Notes: generated by a model from the sequence alone, not told the origin. DNA of 64,000 nt from VRUE01 sp963844395 (GCA_963844395.1 CAWJNX010000001.1:62001-126000); one strand, 5' to 3'; positions 32,194-40,635 are shown, counted from the first letter of the stretch. Numbers and translations: made by a program.

Positions 32194-32780
32194 CCAGGAC
32201 GGCCGAAAGAGAGCGCAGCACCGCCGAGACGAAGATTCGTCTCGAGCTGGATCTCGACGGCGGCGAGTCGAGCGCCGAGACCGGCGTCGGCTTTCTCGAC
32301 CACATGCTCGATCTGCTTGCGCGGCACAGTCGGCTTGGACTCCGCGTCGAGGCGAGCGGCGACCTGGAGACCGGCGCCCACCACACCGTGGAGGACGTCG
32401 GCATCGTCCTTGGGCAGGCGCTCGACGAGGCGCTCGGCGATCGGGCCGGGATCCGGCGCTACGGGTCAGCACTCGTTCCCATGGACGAGTCGCTGGCGGA
32501 GTGTGCGATCGATATCTCCGGCCGACCACTATGCGTCTTTGAGGCGGAGCTTCCGGCAACCTCGATCGCCGGTTTCGACACCGAGCTGGCCGAGGAGTTC
32601 TTCCGCGCCGTTGCCAACGGTGCCAAGCTGACCTTGCACGTCTCGGTTCGCTACGGCGCCAATGCACACCACATGATCGAGGCCTGCTTCAAGGCCTTCG
32701 CCCGCGCCCTGCGGGTCGCCGTCTCGGTCGATCCGGAGGAGAGCGGCGTGCCGTCAACCAAGGGGACGCTGAGCGAATGA
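32190..32780 (+). CDS. hisB: imidazoleglycerol-phosphate dehydratase
   Basis: 196 residues, the monofunctional (phosphatase-less) HisB. Signature GVGFLDHMLDLLARHSRLGL and the second metal-binding half GAHHTVEDVGIVLGQALDEAL and YGANAHHMIEACFKAFARAL, with paired His/Glu ligands to two manganese ions. ATGA overlaps on both sides keep it translationally coupled to hisD and hisH. No frame problem. Confidence 0.96.
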   Translation: MTRTAERERSTAETKIRLELDLDGGESSAETGVGFLDHMLDLLARHSRLGLRVEASGDLETGAHHTVEDVGIVLGQALDEALGDRAGIRRYGSALVPMDESLAECAIDISGRPLCVFEAELPATSIAGFDTELAEEFFRAVANGAKLTLHVSVRYGANAHHMIEACFKAFARALRVAVSVDPEESGVPSTKGTLSE

Positions 32781-33409
32781 CGACCCGGATTGCGATCCTC
32801 GATTACGGCATGGGCAACCTGCGCTCGGTCGAGAAGGCGCTCGAGCACGTCGGCGTAACCGCGACGATTACCAACGATGCCGCCGCGGTGCGTGATGCCA
32901 ACGGGGTGATTCTGCCTGGTGTCGGCGCCTTCCCCAAGGCGATGGAGCGGGTGCGCGAGCTGCGCCTCGACGAGCTGGTCGCCGAGCGGCGCGACGCCGG
33001 TGTGCCGATCCTCGGCATCTGTCTCGGACTGCAACTGCTCTTCGACTCCTCCACGGAGCTGGGTGGCGCCGACGGACTCGGGCTGCTGCCGGGAGGGGTG
33101 ACTGAAATCGAGGCCGATGACCTCAAGGTCCCGCACATCGGCTGGGCGCCGGTGCGCTGGGAGCGCGAGTCGAAGCTGACCGAGGGGATCGAGAGCGAGA
33201 CGCCCTTCTACTTCGTCCACACTTTCACGCCGCTCCCGGCTGAGGAGGATCTGCTCGGTACCGCCGCCTACGGCGCTCGCTTTGGCTGCGCGGCCGAGCG
33301 CGACAACGTCTACGGCGTCCAGTTCCACCCTGAGAAGTCGAGCGGCGCCGGCCTGCGCCTGCTCGCCAACTTCGCCGGGATCTGCGCGAAGACGCCCGCC
33401 GCGGCGTGA
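32777..33409 (+). CDS. hisH: imidazole glycerol phosphate synthase, glutaminase subunit
   Basis: 210 residues, class I glutamine amidotransferase supplying ammonia to HisF. ILDYGMGNLRSVEKALEHVG, the nucleophile in ILGICLGLQLLFDSS (Cys), the oxyanion-strand region PHIGWAPV and the His/Glu dyad VYGVQFHPEKSS are all present. Overlaps hisA by the GTGA at 33406. Confidence 0.96.
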   Translation: MTTRIAILDYGMGNLRSVEKALEHVGVTATITNDAAAVRDANGVILPGVGAFPKAMERVRELRLDELVAERRDAGVPILGICLGLQLLFDSSTELGGADGLGLLPGGVTEIEADDLKVPHIGWAPVRWERESKLTEGIESETPFYFVHTFTPLPAEEDLLGTAAYGARFGCAAERDNVYGVQFHPEKSSGAGLRLLANFAGICAKTPAAA

Positions 33410-34128
33410 TCCTCTACCCGGCGATCGACATCCGCGGTGGCAAGGCCGTGCGGTTGCTGCAGGGCGACTACGAGCGAGAGACGACCTACGACGCCGATCC
33501 GGTCGACGCGGCGAGGCGCTGGGCCGATGAAGGGGCCGAGTTCCTGCATGTGGTCGACCTCGACGGGGCGAAGGCGGGGGAGCCGCAAAACCTCGACGCG
33601 GTACGAGGGGTAGCCAGGGCAGTCGACTGCCCGATCCAGGTCGGGGGTGGCCTGCGCGACGCCGATTCGGTCTCGGCAGTGCTTGATGCCGGAGCGAAGC
33701 GGGTCGTGATCGGGACCGCGGCCCTCCGCGACCCGGAGTTCCTCGATGCGATGCTGGAGCAGCATGGGAATCGCGTCGTCGTCTCGGTCGATGCCCGAGG
33801 CGACAAGGTTGCGCTGGCGGGATGGACGGAAGCAGGTAAGGAGGGGGTGGTTGAGACCGTCGCGGCACTCGGCCAGCGCGGAGTAGCCCGCTTCCTCTGC
33901 ACCGCGATCGAGGTCGATGGGACCATGGAGGGACCGGCGCTCGACCAGCTCAATGAGATTGCGGCTGGGACCGAGGCCCAGCTGATCGCATCTGGGGGAG
34001 TGGGAGAGCTCGCGCACCTCGAATCCCTCGCCCGCGATGCTGCCCCCAATGTCGAGGGCGCGATCGTCGGCCGCGCTCTCTACGAGCGCAAATTCACCGT
34101 GGCACAGGCCATCGAAGCGCTGGCTTAG
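33406..34128 (+). CDS. hisA: ProFAR isomerase
   Basis: 1-(5-phosphoribosyl)-5-[(5-phosphoribosylamino)methylideneamino]imidazole-4-carboxamide isomerase, 240 residues, TIM barrel. YPAIDIRGGKAVRLLQGDY (catalytic Asp 8), VVDLDGAKAG, QVGGGLRDADS, and the second half VDARGDKVALAGW and EVDGTMEGPAL. Actinobacteria often use a bifunctional HisA/TrpF (PriA); I cannot decide between the two from sequence alone, and no trpF is in the window. GTG start inside the hisH stop. Confidence 0.93.
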   Translation: MILYPAIDIRGGKAVRLLQGDYERETTYDADPVDAARRWADEGAEFLHVVDLDGAKAGEPQNLDAVRGVARAVDCPIQVGGGLRDADSVSAVLDAGAKRVVIGTAALRDPEFLDAMLEQHGNRVVVSVDARGDKVALAGWTEAGKEGVVETVAALGQRGVARFLCTAIEVDGTMEGPALDQLNEIAAGTEAQLIASGGVGELAHLESLARDAAPNVEGAIVGRALYERKFTVAQAIEALA

Positions 34129-34133
34129 GCCTC

Positions 34134-34139
34134 TACGCT
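34134..34139 (+). promoter_or_regulatory. possible internal -10 box before hisF
   Basis: TACGCT lies 6 nt before the hisF ATG at 34146 with no Shine-Dalgarno in the 17-nt hisA-hisF gap, suggesting hisF can also be made from a leaderless internal transcript. Confidence 0.35.
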
Positions 34140-34145
34140 AACCCC

Positions 34146-34904
34146 ATGGCCCTGAAGCGCGTCATCCCCTGCCTCGACGTCGACGCCGGCCGTGTCGTCA
34201 AGGGCACCAACTTCGTCGGCCTTCGCGACGCGGGCGACCCAGTTGAGCTGGCCGAGCGTTATGACGCCGAGGGCGCCGACGAGCTTGTCTTCCTCGACAT
34301 CACCGCCTCGCACGAGAAGCGCGAGACGATCGTCGAGCTGGCGCGGCGGACCGCCGACAACGTCTTCATCCCGTTCACGATCGGCGGCGGGATCCGCTCG
34401 GTCGAGGATGCGCAGGCCGTGCTCGACGCCGGCGCCGACAAGGTTTCCGTTAACTCGTCGGCCCTCGACCGGCCTGAGCTGCTGAGCGAGCTGGCCGACC
34501 ACTTCGGTGCCCAGTGCGTCGTGATCGCGATCGATGCAAAGCGCGAGGAGGACGGCTGGGGCGTCTACGTCAACGGCGGCCGTAAACGAGTCGAGGGACG
34601 CGAGGCGATCGCCTGGGCGGCCGAGGCGGCCGAACGCGGGGCGGGGGAGGTGCTACTGACCAGCATGGACCGGGACGGGACCAATGACGGCTACGACCTC
34701 GAGCTGACCCGCGCCGTCGCCGAGGCGGTATCGGTACCGGTGATCGCCTCCGGTGGGGCCGGCACGCTCGACCACCTGAGTGAGGCAATCGCCGCGGGAC
34801 ATGCGGACGCGGTCCTCTGCGCTTCGATCTTCCACTACGGCCAGTACCGGGTGCGAGAAGCGAAGGAGCACCTGGCCGCCGCGGGGATCCCGGTACGGCG
34901 CTGA
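34146..34904 (+). CDS. hisF: imidazole glycerol phosphate synthase, cyclase subunit
   Basis: 252 residues, TIM barrel partner of HisH. KRVIPCLDVDAGRVVKGTNF (catalytic Asp 11), DELVFLDITASHEKR, FTIGGGIRSVEDAQ, KVSVNSSAL, CVVIAIDAKRE (second Asp), LLTSMDRDGTNDGYD and VIASGGAGTLDHL. Last gene of the his cluster; hisC, hisE and hisI are not here. Confidence 0.96.
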   Translation: MALKRVIPCLDVDAGRVVKGTNFVGLRDAGDPVELAERYDAEGADELVFLDITASHEKRETIVELARRTADNVFIPFTIGGGIRSVEDAQAVLDAGADKVSVNSSALDRPELLSELADHFGAQCVVIAIDAKREEDGWGVYVNGGRKRVEGREAIAWAAEAAERGAGEVLLTSMDRDGTNDGYDLELTRAVAEAVSVPVIASGGAGTLDHLSEAIAAGHADAVLCASIFHYGQYRVREAKEHLAAAGIPVRR

Positions 34905-34947
34905 GCCCGCGCCCGTACCGGCCGCACGTGACCGCCGCTGGCGCCCC

Positions 34948-34953
34948 TTGACA
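34948..34953 (+). promoter_or_regulatory. -35 box for the tRNA nucleotidyltransferase gene
   Basis: TTGACA is a perfect -35; a weaker -10 (CAGACT, 34973-34978) follows after 19 nt, and the start codon is at 34986. It lies in the 81-nt gap after hisF. Confidence 0.4.
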
Positions 34954-34985
34954 AATCGCAGGGGCTTTCGGACAGACTCTCTGCC

Positions 34986-36101
34986 ATGGAGTCAACCGAG
35001 GATCTCGCCGCGGCGCTGCGAAGCGTCTACCCAGAGCTCGAGACGGTAAGGGGCGCTGCGGGCGAGGAGGACGTCTACCTCGTCGGCGGCGCGGTGCGCG
35101 ACCTGCTGCTCGGTCGCGGCCGCTCCGACATCGATCTGGTCGTGGTCGGCGATGCAGCGGCCCTCGCCGCAAGGCTGGGTGCCGAGACGATCGAGCACGA
35201 GCGGTTTGCGACGGCGAAGGTGCAGCTTGATGGCCATCAGGTCGATGTCGCCACGGCCCGTATCGAGACCTATCCGCAGCCGGGTGCCTTGCCTGAGGTC
35301 GCCCCCGCCGGCGGGATCGAGCCCGACCTTGCTCGCCGGGACTTCACGATCAACGCGATGGCCGTCCCGCTGCACGGCGAGCCGCGGCTGATCGACCCGC
35401 ACAGGGGTCTCGCCGACCTGGAGAGTGGCCTGCTGCGGATTTTGCATCCCAAGTCCTTCGTCGACGACCCGACCCGGGCGCTGCGCGCGGCCCGTTACGC
35501 GGCACGGTTCGGACTCGAGCTTGAGCGGGAGACTGCGGCGCTGCTGCGCGAGGCCGACCTCGACACGGTCTCGGCCGATCGCCGGCGGGCAGAGCTGCTG
35601 CGGATCGCCGCCGAGGCGGACGCGAGCCGTGGATTCGAGCTGCTCGCCGAGTGGAATCTGGTCGAGCTGCGTCCCGGTGGCCCCAGTCTGGTGGACCGCG
35701 TTGACGACCTGCTTTCCGTCTCGCCGTGGTGTGAGCTCGTACCGCGCGACCGCGCCGTGGCGGCCGCTGCGCTCGGGCCAGCTGGCGGCGAGGAGGCGCT
35801 TGCCGCGGCGCGGCCGGCGCGTCCCTCCGAGGCGGTGCGGCTGGCCCGCAGCCACGATCCAGTCGAGCTGGCCTTGGCGCGGGCGCTCGGAGCTGAGTGG
35901 CTCGACCGCTACGTCGAGGAGTGGGACACGGTACGGCTCGAGATCGACGGGGCCGACCTGATCGCCGCCGGGGTCGCGGAGGGCCCGGCTCTGGGTCGCG
36001 GCCTCGCGGCAGCGCTGCGCGGCAAGCTCGACGGCGAGATCGACGGCCGCGAGCAGGAGCTGGAGACCGCGCTCGCGGCCGCGAGCGAAACGAGCGAGTG
36101 A
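34986..36101 (+). CDS. tRNA nucleotidyltransferase / poly(A) polymerase family
   Basis: 371 residues. Class II nucleotidyltransferase head: YLVGGAVRDLLLGRGRSDIDLVVVGDA, with the two metal-binding Asp in DID. Then the ARRDFTINAMAVP motif, LIDPHRGLADLESGLLRILH, and the RNA/neck motif DDPTRALRAARYAARFG; the helical C-terminal body (about 180-371) is less conserved. Expected to add or repair the CCA end of tRNAs; a specialised A- or CC-adding enzyme cannot be excluded. Its TGA overlaps the next ATG. Confidence 0.9.
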   Translation: MESTEDLAAALRSVYPELETVRGAAGEEDVYLVGGAVRDLLLGRGRSDIDLVVVGDAAALAARLGAETIEHERFATAKVQLDGHQVDVATARIETYPQPGALPEVAPAGGIEPDLARRDFTINAMAVPLHGEPRLIDPHRGLADLESGLLRILHPKSFVDDPTRALRAARYAARFGLELERETAALLREADLDTVSADRRRAELLRIAAEADASRGFELLAEWNLVELRPGGPSLVDRVDDLLSVSPWCELVPRDRAVAAAALGPAGGEEALAAARPARPSEAVRLARSHDPVELALARALGAEWLDRYVEEWDTVRLEIDGADLIAAGVAEGPALGRGLAAALRGKLDGEIDGREQELETALAAASETSE

Positions 36102-36850
36102 TGGAGTGGCGCGGGACTGACGGGGTCCGCTGGCTCGAGGCGGACCTGCCAGGGGCGCGGGTCGCCTTCTCGGCTCGCCTGGGAGGGGTCAGCGAGCCCC
36201 CCTTCGAGAGCCTCAACCTGGGCATCCTCACCGAGGACGACCCGGTGTCGGTAGTCGAGAACCGGCGCCGCCTCGCCGCCGCCCTCGGGCTAAGTCCCGA
36301 GCGAGTCTCGATCGGCCGCCAGGTGCATGGTGCCGAGCTGGCAACCCACGGCGGCTCTCAGGTTGGGACCCCGTTCGCGACCCCTGGTGCCGATATCCCC
36401 GAGGGCGACGGGCACGTCACCTCCGAGCCCGGCCTGGCCGCACTCGTCTTCGTAGCTGACTGCCTGCCGCTCGCCCTGGCCGGCCCACGCGGCGTTGCGA
36501 TGCTGCACTGCGGCTGGCGTGGCCTCGCGGCTGGCATCGTCGCCCGCGGCGCCACGGCAGTCGGCGCCACCGACGCGGCGATCGGCCCGGGGATCGGACC
36601 CTGTTGCTACGAGGTGGGCGGCGAGGTTCTCGACGCCTTCGCCGGGCTCGGCGACGGGATCGCATCTGGCGGAAAGCTCGACTTGGCCGAGGTCGCGCGC
36701 CGGCTGCTGCACGAGGCCGGAGTCGAGCGGATCGAGACGGCCGGTCTCTGCACGAGCTGTGAGGCAGAGCTCTTCTTCTCCCATCGCCGCGACGCGGGCC
36801 GCACCGGTCGCCAGGCCGGCCTCGTCTGGCTCGATCCCGGGGAGGCCTGA
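36101..36850 (+). CDS. pgeF: PgeF/YfiH-family multicopper-like enzyme (purine nucleoside phosphorylase / peptidoglycan editing factor)
   Basis: 249 residues starting at ATG 36101. Conserved metal and active-site segments: SIGRQVHGAEL (His), VFVADCLPLALAG (Cys), VAMLHCGWRGLAAGIV (His/Cys), IGPGIGPCCYEVG (Cys), and FFSHRRDAGRTGRQAGLVWL. The family, once called laccase-like, is now associated with purine nucleoside cleavage and with peptidoglycan fidelity. Sits in the usual actinobacterial order pgeF-yggS-sepF. Confidence 0.88.
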   Translation: MEWRGTDGVRWLEADLPGARVAFSARLGGVSEPPFESLNLGILTEDDPVSVVENRRRLAAALGLSPERVSIGRQVHGAELATHGGSQVGTPFATPGADIPEGDGHVTSEPGLAALVFVADCLPLALAGPRGVAMLHCGWRGLAAGIVARGATAVGATDAAIGPGIGPCCYEVGGEVLDAFAGLGDGIASGGKLDLAEVARRLLHEAGVERIETAGLCTSCEAELFFSHRRDAGRTGRQAGLVWLDPGEA

Positions 36851-36852
36851 CG

Positions 36853-37485
36853 GTGCCTGGCCTTATCCACGGGCTCGACGCGGCGAAGATCGCCGCCAAC
36901 CTGGAGCGGGTGCGTGAAGAGGTCGGCGAGGGAGTGGAGGTCCTGGCCGCGACCAAGTACGTGCCGCTGGAGGAGATGGGGGCCCTCGCCGATGCCGGCG
37001 TTCGCCTAGTCGGCGAGAACCGCCAACAGGATCTGGCCGCCAAGCACGAGCGCTGGGGCGATGCCTTCGAGTGGGACTTCATCGGCAACCTGCAGAGCCG
37101 CAAGGTCAAGCAACTGATGACGGTCTGCCGCCTGATCCACTCGGTCGCAACCGAGTCCGCCCTCGAGCAGCTCGGTCGCCACGCCGGTCCCCGCACGGAG
37201 GTCCTGGTCGAGGTAAACGTCGCTGGCGAGGAGGGCAAGGGCGGCGTTACCCCGGCCGAGCTGGGAGCCTTCGTCGAGCGCTGCCCGGTGCGGGTCTCGG
37301 GCCTGATGACGATGCCGCCGTTCAGCCTCGACCCCGAGGACTCGCGACCCCACTTCGCGCGTCTCGCGGAGCTCGCCGCGGCACACGGCCTGGAGCGGCT
37401 CTCGATGGGCACCTCGCAGGACTGGCGGGTCGCGGTGGAAGAGGGGGCGACGATCATCCGTCTCGGCACTGCGCTCTACATCTAG
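36853..37485 (+). CDS. PLP homeostasis protein (YggS/YlmE/PROSC family)
   Basis: 210 residues, GTG start 2 nt after pgeF. Alanine-racemase-like TIM barrel without the second domain. VLAATKYVPLEEM carries the PLP lysine; GENRQQDLAAKHE, WDFIGNLQSRKVKQL, VNVAGEEGKGGVTPAEL, LSMGTSQDWRVAVEEGAT and the phosphate-binding RLGTALYI end the protein. Binds and buffers PLP rather than catalysing a dedicated reaction. Gene order with sepF is typical of Gram-positive division clusters. Confidence 0.92.
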   Translation: MPGLIHGLDAAKIAANLERVREEVGEGVEVLAATKYVPLEEMGALADAGVRLVGENRQQDLAAKHERWGDAFEWDFIGNLQSRKVKQLMTVCRLIHSVATESALEQLGRHAGPRTEVLVEVNVAGEEGKGGVTPAELGAFVERCPVRVSGLMTMPPFSLDPEDSRPHFARLAELAAAHGLERLSMGTSQDWRVAVEEGATIIRLGTALYI

Positions 37486-37562
37486 CGATCGCCGCGGAGG
37501 GTCCGACGGTATGAGCCATAATCCCTAGAGGAATCGGCTGTAAAGAGCCGAAACACGCACGC

Positions 37563-38096
37563 ATGGCACTACGTGACAACTGGCATAGAGCGCTGGTCTA
37601 CTTCGGGCTCGCCGAAGAGCACGAGCATCGGCCCGAATACGAAGACGACTTCGGGCCCGACGAAGAGGAGTTCGAGTCGCGCCGCGATTCGGGACAGGTG
37701 CGGCGGCTGCCGACCTCGCGCCGTGCACGCCGCGACGAGATCGATGACATCTTCGCCGACGACGAGCCGGTTTCCGCTTCCCGTACCCGCGTTCTGCGGC
37801 CGGTTGGCGAGGATTCCGACGTCAAAGTCCACCTCGTCATCCCGCGCAACTTCAACGACGCCCAACAGGTTGCCGACCAGTTCAAGCGGTCGGTGCCGGT
37901 GATCCTCAACCTGCAGACGACCGACCACGAGCTGTCGAAGCGGATGATCGACTTCTGCTCCGGTCTCACTTATGCGCTTGAGGGCGGGATGCAGCGGATT
38001 GCCGAGAAGATCTTTTTGTTGACGCCTCGGAATGTTGAGGTTTCTGCCGAGGAGAGGGCTCGGCTGCTCGACAAAGGGTTCTTCAACCAGTCCTAA
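37563..38096 (+). CDS. sepF: cell division protein SepF
   Basis: FtsZ membrane anchor, 177 residues. The N-terminal amphipathic-helix region is MALRDNWHRALVYFGLAEE; an acidic linker follows (about 20-85). The SepF core (about 90-165) reads VHLVIPRNFNDAQQVADQFK, VILNLQTTDHELSKRMIDF, GLTYALEGGMQRIAEKIFLL. In actinobacteria lacking FtsA, SepF tethers FtsZ. A CATAAT box near 37516 is a possible promoter, giving a short 5' UTR. Codon choice becomes T-rich in the last 60 nt, next to the hairpin repeat. Confidence 0.94.
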   Translation: MALRDNWHRALVYFGLAEEHEHRPEYEDDFGPDEEEFESRRDSGQVRRLPTSRRARRDEIDDIFADDEPVSASRTRVLRPVGEDSDVKVHLVIPRNFNDAQQVADQFKRSVPVILNLQTTDHELSKRMIDFCSGLTYALEGGMQRIAEKIFLLTPRNVEVSAEERARLLDKGFFNQS

Positions 38097-38109
38097 GCTC
38101 AGGGCGTGG

Positions 38110-38228
38110 GGGAGGGTCGGGTGCCTCTCCGCCTTGCTGGCTTTTTCGCCGCACGCGCTACCACTCTCGTTGAGTGATCTGTGCGAAAAAGATGACGCCG
38201 CTGCGGCGGAGAGGCACCCGACCCTCCC
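38110..38228. repeat. 119-nt nested inverted repeat between sepF and proC
   Basis: Perfect 24-bp outer arms (38110-38133 and 38205-38228, starting GGGAGGGTCGGGTGCC), an inner 9-bp arm pair CTTTTTCGC (38141-38149) / GCGAAAAAG (38183-38191), and an innermost hairpin CACTC/GAGTG around 38162-38176. It fills nearly the whole gap between the two genes. No transposase. The length and three-tier symmetry resemble a small miniature element or a structured RNA more than a simple terminator; there is no terminal T-tract. Confidence 0.85.
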
Positions 38229-38237
38229 TCTACGGCC

Positions 38238-38999
38238 ATGACTAGTCTGCGCTGCATGGTTATTGGCTTTTGTGGGTCCGGGAACATGGCTGGGGCCATC
38301 GCCAAGGGGTGGGCCGAGAGTTGGGGTCAGATGCTGTTTTCCGATGCTGACTTCGATAAGGCTCGCAAGTTGGCCGGAGAGCTGGGTGGGGAAGCTGTCG
38401 GGTCCAACGGGGAGCTGGCGGAACGGGCCGATGTTGTGGTCCTTGCGGTCAAGCCTGGTGCCCTGCAGCAGGCGGCCGGTGAACTGGCCGATGTGAGGTC
38501 GGTCATTTCGATCTTGGGGGCGACGCCGCTGGAGAAGGTCCAAGCCGCATTTCCTGAGGCTGAGGTCGGACGGGTCATGCCCAACCTCGCTGTGGAGGTG
38601 GGGCAGGGCGTTCTATGCGTTACCGGTGAGTTCAGCGCCGAGGTTCGAGAGAAACTGGGACTGCTTGGATCGGTCGTCGAGTTGCCGGACTCGCAATTCG
38701 ATCTCGCGACTGCGTTGATGGGCTGTTCACCGGCGTATTTCGCCTTGGTGGCCGAGGCGCTCGCTGACGCTGGCGTCAGCGCCGGCCTAGACGAGAAGCT
38801 GGCCGAGAAACTCGTTGTCGAGGCTGCGGCTGGCACTGGATCGCTGATGCGCATCCGACGTCCCGCCGATGTTCGAGTTTCTGTCACCTCACCGGGCGGC
38901 AGCACGGAAGCAGGCTTGGAAGCACTTGAGCGCGAAGGCGCTCGCGAGGCCTTCGAGGCGGCGGTGAGGGCTTCGCTGGCGAGAATGGAAGGGCGATGA
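38238..38999 (+). CDS. proC: pyrroline-5-carboxylate reductase
   Basis: Last step of proline synthesis. 253 residues from ATG 38238; the ATG at 38256 (MVIGFCGSGNMAGAIA) is the alternative and leaves the Rossmann strand at the N-terminus. Motifs: GFCGSGNMAGAIAKGW (NAD(P)H), VVLAVKPGAL, GRVMPNLAVEVGQG, and the C-terminal VTSPGGSTEAGLEALE. Codon use is visibly richer in G/T-ending codons (GCT, GTT, GGG, TTG) than in neighbouring genes. Overlaps the YggT gene by ATGA. Confidence 0.93.
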   Translation: MTSLRCMVIGFCGSGNMAGAIAKGWAESWGQMLFSDADFDKARKLAGELGGEAVGSNGELAERADVVVLAVKPGALQQAAGELADVRSVISILGATPLEKVQAAFPEAEVGRVMPNLAVEVGQGVLCVTGEFSAEVREKLGLLGSVVELPDSQFDLATALMGCSPAYFALVAEALADAGVSAGLDEKLAEKLVVEAAAGTGSLMRIRRPADVRVSVTSPGGSTEAGLEALEREGAREAFEAAVRASLARMEGR

Positions 39000-39310
39000 G
39001 CGCCAGCGTGTTTCTTTTGGCGCTGACGCGCAACGACGTCGCCGACTACGTCAGTGCCCTCTTCCTCGTCTACATCGTGCTGATCTTGATCAGGGTGCTG
39101 ATCTCGTGGATTCCGCGCATGCCTTACAACCCGACCTTGCGAAAAGTGCTCGACTTCGTCACCGAGACGACCGACCCGTATCTCAACCTCTTTCGTCGCA
39201 TCATTCCTCCGCTCGGGCGCGGCGGCTTCGGGCTCGACCTCAGCCCGATGATCGGCCTCATCGTCCTCTTCATCCTGCAGGCGATCGTCGTCAATCTGAT
39301 CTCCGGGTGA
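38996..39310 (+). CDS. yggT: YggT family membrane protein
   Basis: 104 residues with two hydrophobic segments (about 14-36 and 80-103) around a short loop, TLRKVLDFVTETTDPYLNLFRRIIPP, the family signature. YggT proteins are linked to division or osmotic stress and often follow sepF in Gram-positives. Couples by GTGA to lspA. Confidence 0.88.
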   Translation: MSASVFLLALTRNDVADYVSALFLVYIVLILIRVLISWIPRMPYNPTLRKVLDFVTETTDPYLNLFRRIIPPLGRGGFGLDLSPMIGLIVLFILQAIVVNLISG

Positions 39311-39759
39311 GCGGCGGCGCCGACCGCGCCTGGCGCCTTGCCGGCGCGCTCTGCGGCCTCGTCGTCGCGCTCGACCAGGCCGTCAAGGCGGTTGTCGAGG
39401 CGAATCTCGTCCCCGGCGAGCACATTGATCTGCTGGGTCCAATCGGCCTCACCCTTGTCCACAACCGCGGCGTTGCCTTCGGGCTGGCGAGCGGCGGCGG
39501 CGTGGCGCTGATCGCCCTCGTCGTGGTCGCCCTCTTCTTCGTCGGGGCGCTTTTTGCTCGCGATCCGAACCGGCCCGGGATGTGGATCGCGGTTGGGCTG
39601 CTGGCCGGCGGTGCCCTCGGCAATCTCGCCGACCGGGTGCGGGCCGATGCGGTCACCGACTACATCGATGTCCTCTCCTGGCCGCCCTTCAACCTCGCCG
39701 ATGTCGCGATCACCCTTGGCGTCGCCGTACTGGCGCTGGGCTACCTGCGCGAGTCCTGA
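39307..39759 (+). CDS. lspA: lipoprotein signal peptidase (signal peptidase II)
   Basis: Aspartic protease in the membrane that trims prolipoproteins. 150 residues from GTG 39307. Four hydrophobic segments; VVALDQAVKAVVE near the N-terminus, NRGVAFGL, GNLADRVRADAVTDYIDVL (catalytic Asp and Asn) and FNLADVAITLG (second catalytic Asp). All key residues are present. Follows yggT with overlap. Confidence 0.93.
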   Translation: MSGGADRAWRLAGALCGLVVALDQAVKAVVEANLVPGEHIDLLGPIGLTLVHNRGVAFGLASGGGVALIALVVVALFFVGALFARDPNRPGMWIAVGLLAGGALGNLADRVRADAVTDYIDVLSWPPFNLADVAITLGVAVLALGYLRES

Positions 39760-39829
39760 TGAGGCGGATCGATCAAGCGTGCATATCTGATTCTTCGCGC
39801 CGTGGGCGAAGCCGAAGGCAGTGTGCTGG

Positions 39830-40504
39830 ATGAGCGAGCTGCGCGTCGTCCACCTCGACGAGGCGCTCGCGGTGGTCGACAAGCCGGCCGGGCTGGTCGT
39901 CCACCCGGCGCCGTCGCATCGGGGAGCGACCCTGGTCGACGAGCTGGGGGAGATCCTCGGTGGCGGCGCCGACCCCGAGCGCCCGGGCATCGTCCACCGC
40001 CTCGACAAGGGGACCAGCGGTTTGCTCGTCGTCGCCCGCAGCGACGAGGTCCACGCCGCGTTGCAGGCAGCCGTCCGCGAGCGTGAGGTCGAGCGTGTCT
40101 ACCTGGCGCTGGCCGGTGGCCGCCTCGCCTCCCGCACGGGGACTATCGACGCGCCGATCGGCCGCGCTGCGCGGCAGCGCCACCGGATGGCGGTCTCAGG
40201 CGCCGCTCCCCGCCAAGCCAGGACCCACTTCGAGGTGCTCGAGCTGCTCAGCTCGGAGACCTACCTCGAGGCGCGCCTGGAGACGGGCCGCACGCACCAG
40301 ATCCGCGCCCACTTCGCCGCGATCGGCCACCCGCTGGCCGGCGACCCCACCTACGGCGGCGAGGAGAAGTACGGGCTCACCAGGCAGTTCCTGCACGCCC
40401 ACCGGCTCGCCTTCGCCCATCCGGTCGGCGGCGAGGCGATGAGCTTCACCTCCGAGCTGCCCGCCGACCTGGCGGCGGCGCTCGAATCCGCGCGGGCCGC
40501 CTAG
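39830..40504 (+). CDS. RluA-family rRNA/tRNA pseudouridine synthase lacking an S4 domain
   Basis: Converts uridine to pseudouridine in RNA. 224 residues from ATG 39830. Catalytic motif GIVHRLDKGTSGLLVVARSD (Asp), KPAGLVVHPAP, and LETGRTHQIRAHFAAIGHPLAGDPTYG are classic RluA/RluD. The usual N-terminal S4 RNA-binding domain (about 80 residues) is missing: the upstream 70 nt holds only a hairpin (CTTCGC/GGGCGAAG) and no open S4 frame. Target base unknown. It follows lspA, as in many bacteria. Confidence 0.9.
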   Translation: MSELRVVHLDEALAVVDKPAGLVVHPAPSHRGATLVDELGEILGGGADPERPGIVHRLDKGTSGLLVVARSDEVHAALQAAVREREVERVYLALAGGRLASRTGTIDAPIGRAARQRHRMAVSGAAPRQARTHFEVLELLSSETYLEARLETGRTHQIRAHFAAIGHPLAGDPTYGGEEKYGLTRQFLHAHRLAFAHPVGGEAMSFTSELPADLAAALESARAA

Positions 40505-40635
40505 TCCAGCGCTCCGCACTACAATCCTTCAGTTCAAACCGACCCCGTCGTTGCGTCCCGGATCCTGACCGGCCACAAGGCCGAGTCCCCGGCTAGGGCG
40601 GCGGGCTTCACCTAAAACCAAGGAGACTTTTCGAA
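40505..40635 (+). promoter_or_regulatory. rpsB leader region
   Basis: 131 nt gap with TACAAT at 40518-40523 as a -10, giving an untypically long 5' UTR of about 110 nt for this genome. Contains a GGCC-ACAA-GGCC hairpin and AAGGAG just before rpsB. The long leader may serve S2/EF-Ts autoregulation, but I see no known RNA motif. Confidence 0.4.

Noticed and set aside
38110..38228. CRISPR or insertion sequence explanation for the palindromes
   Set aside because: No regularly spaced repeats, no transposase and no flanking duplications; the copies are single hairpins.
40505..40635. Possible riboswitch or T-box in the rpsB leader
   Set aside because: No T-box UGGN bulge, specifier or known riboswitch core recognised; at most an S2 autoregulatory leader.
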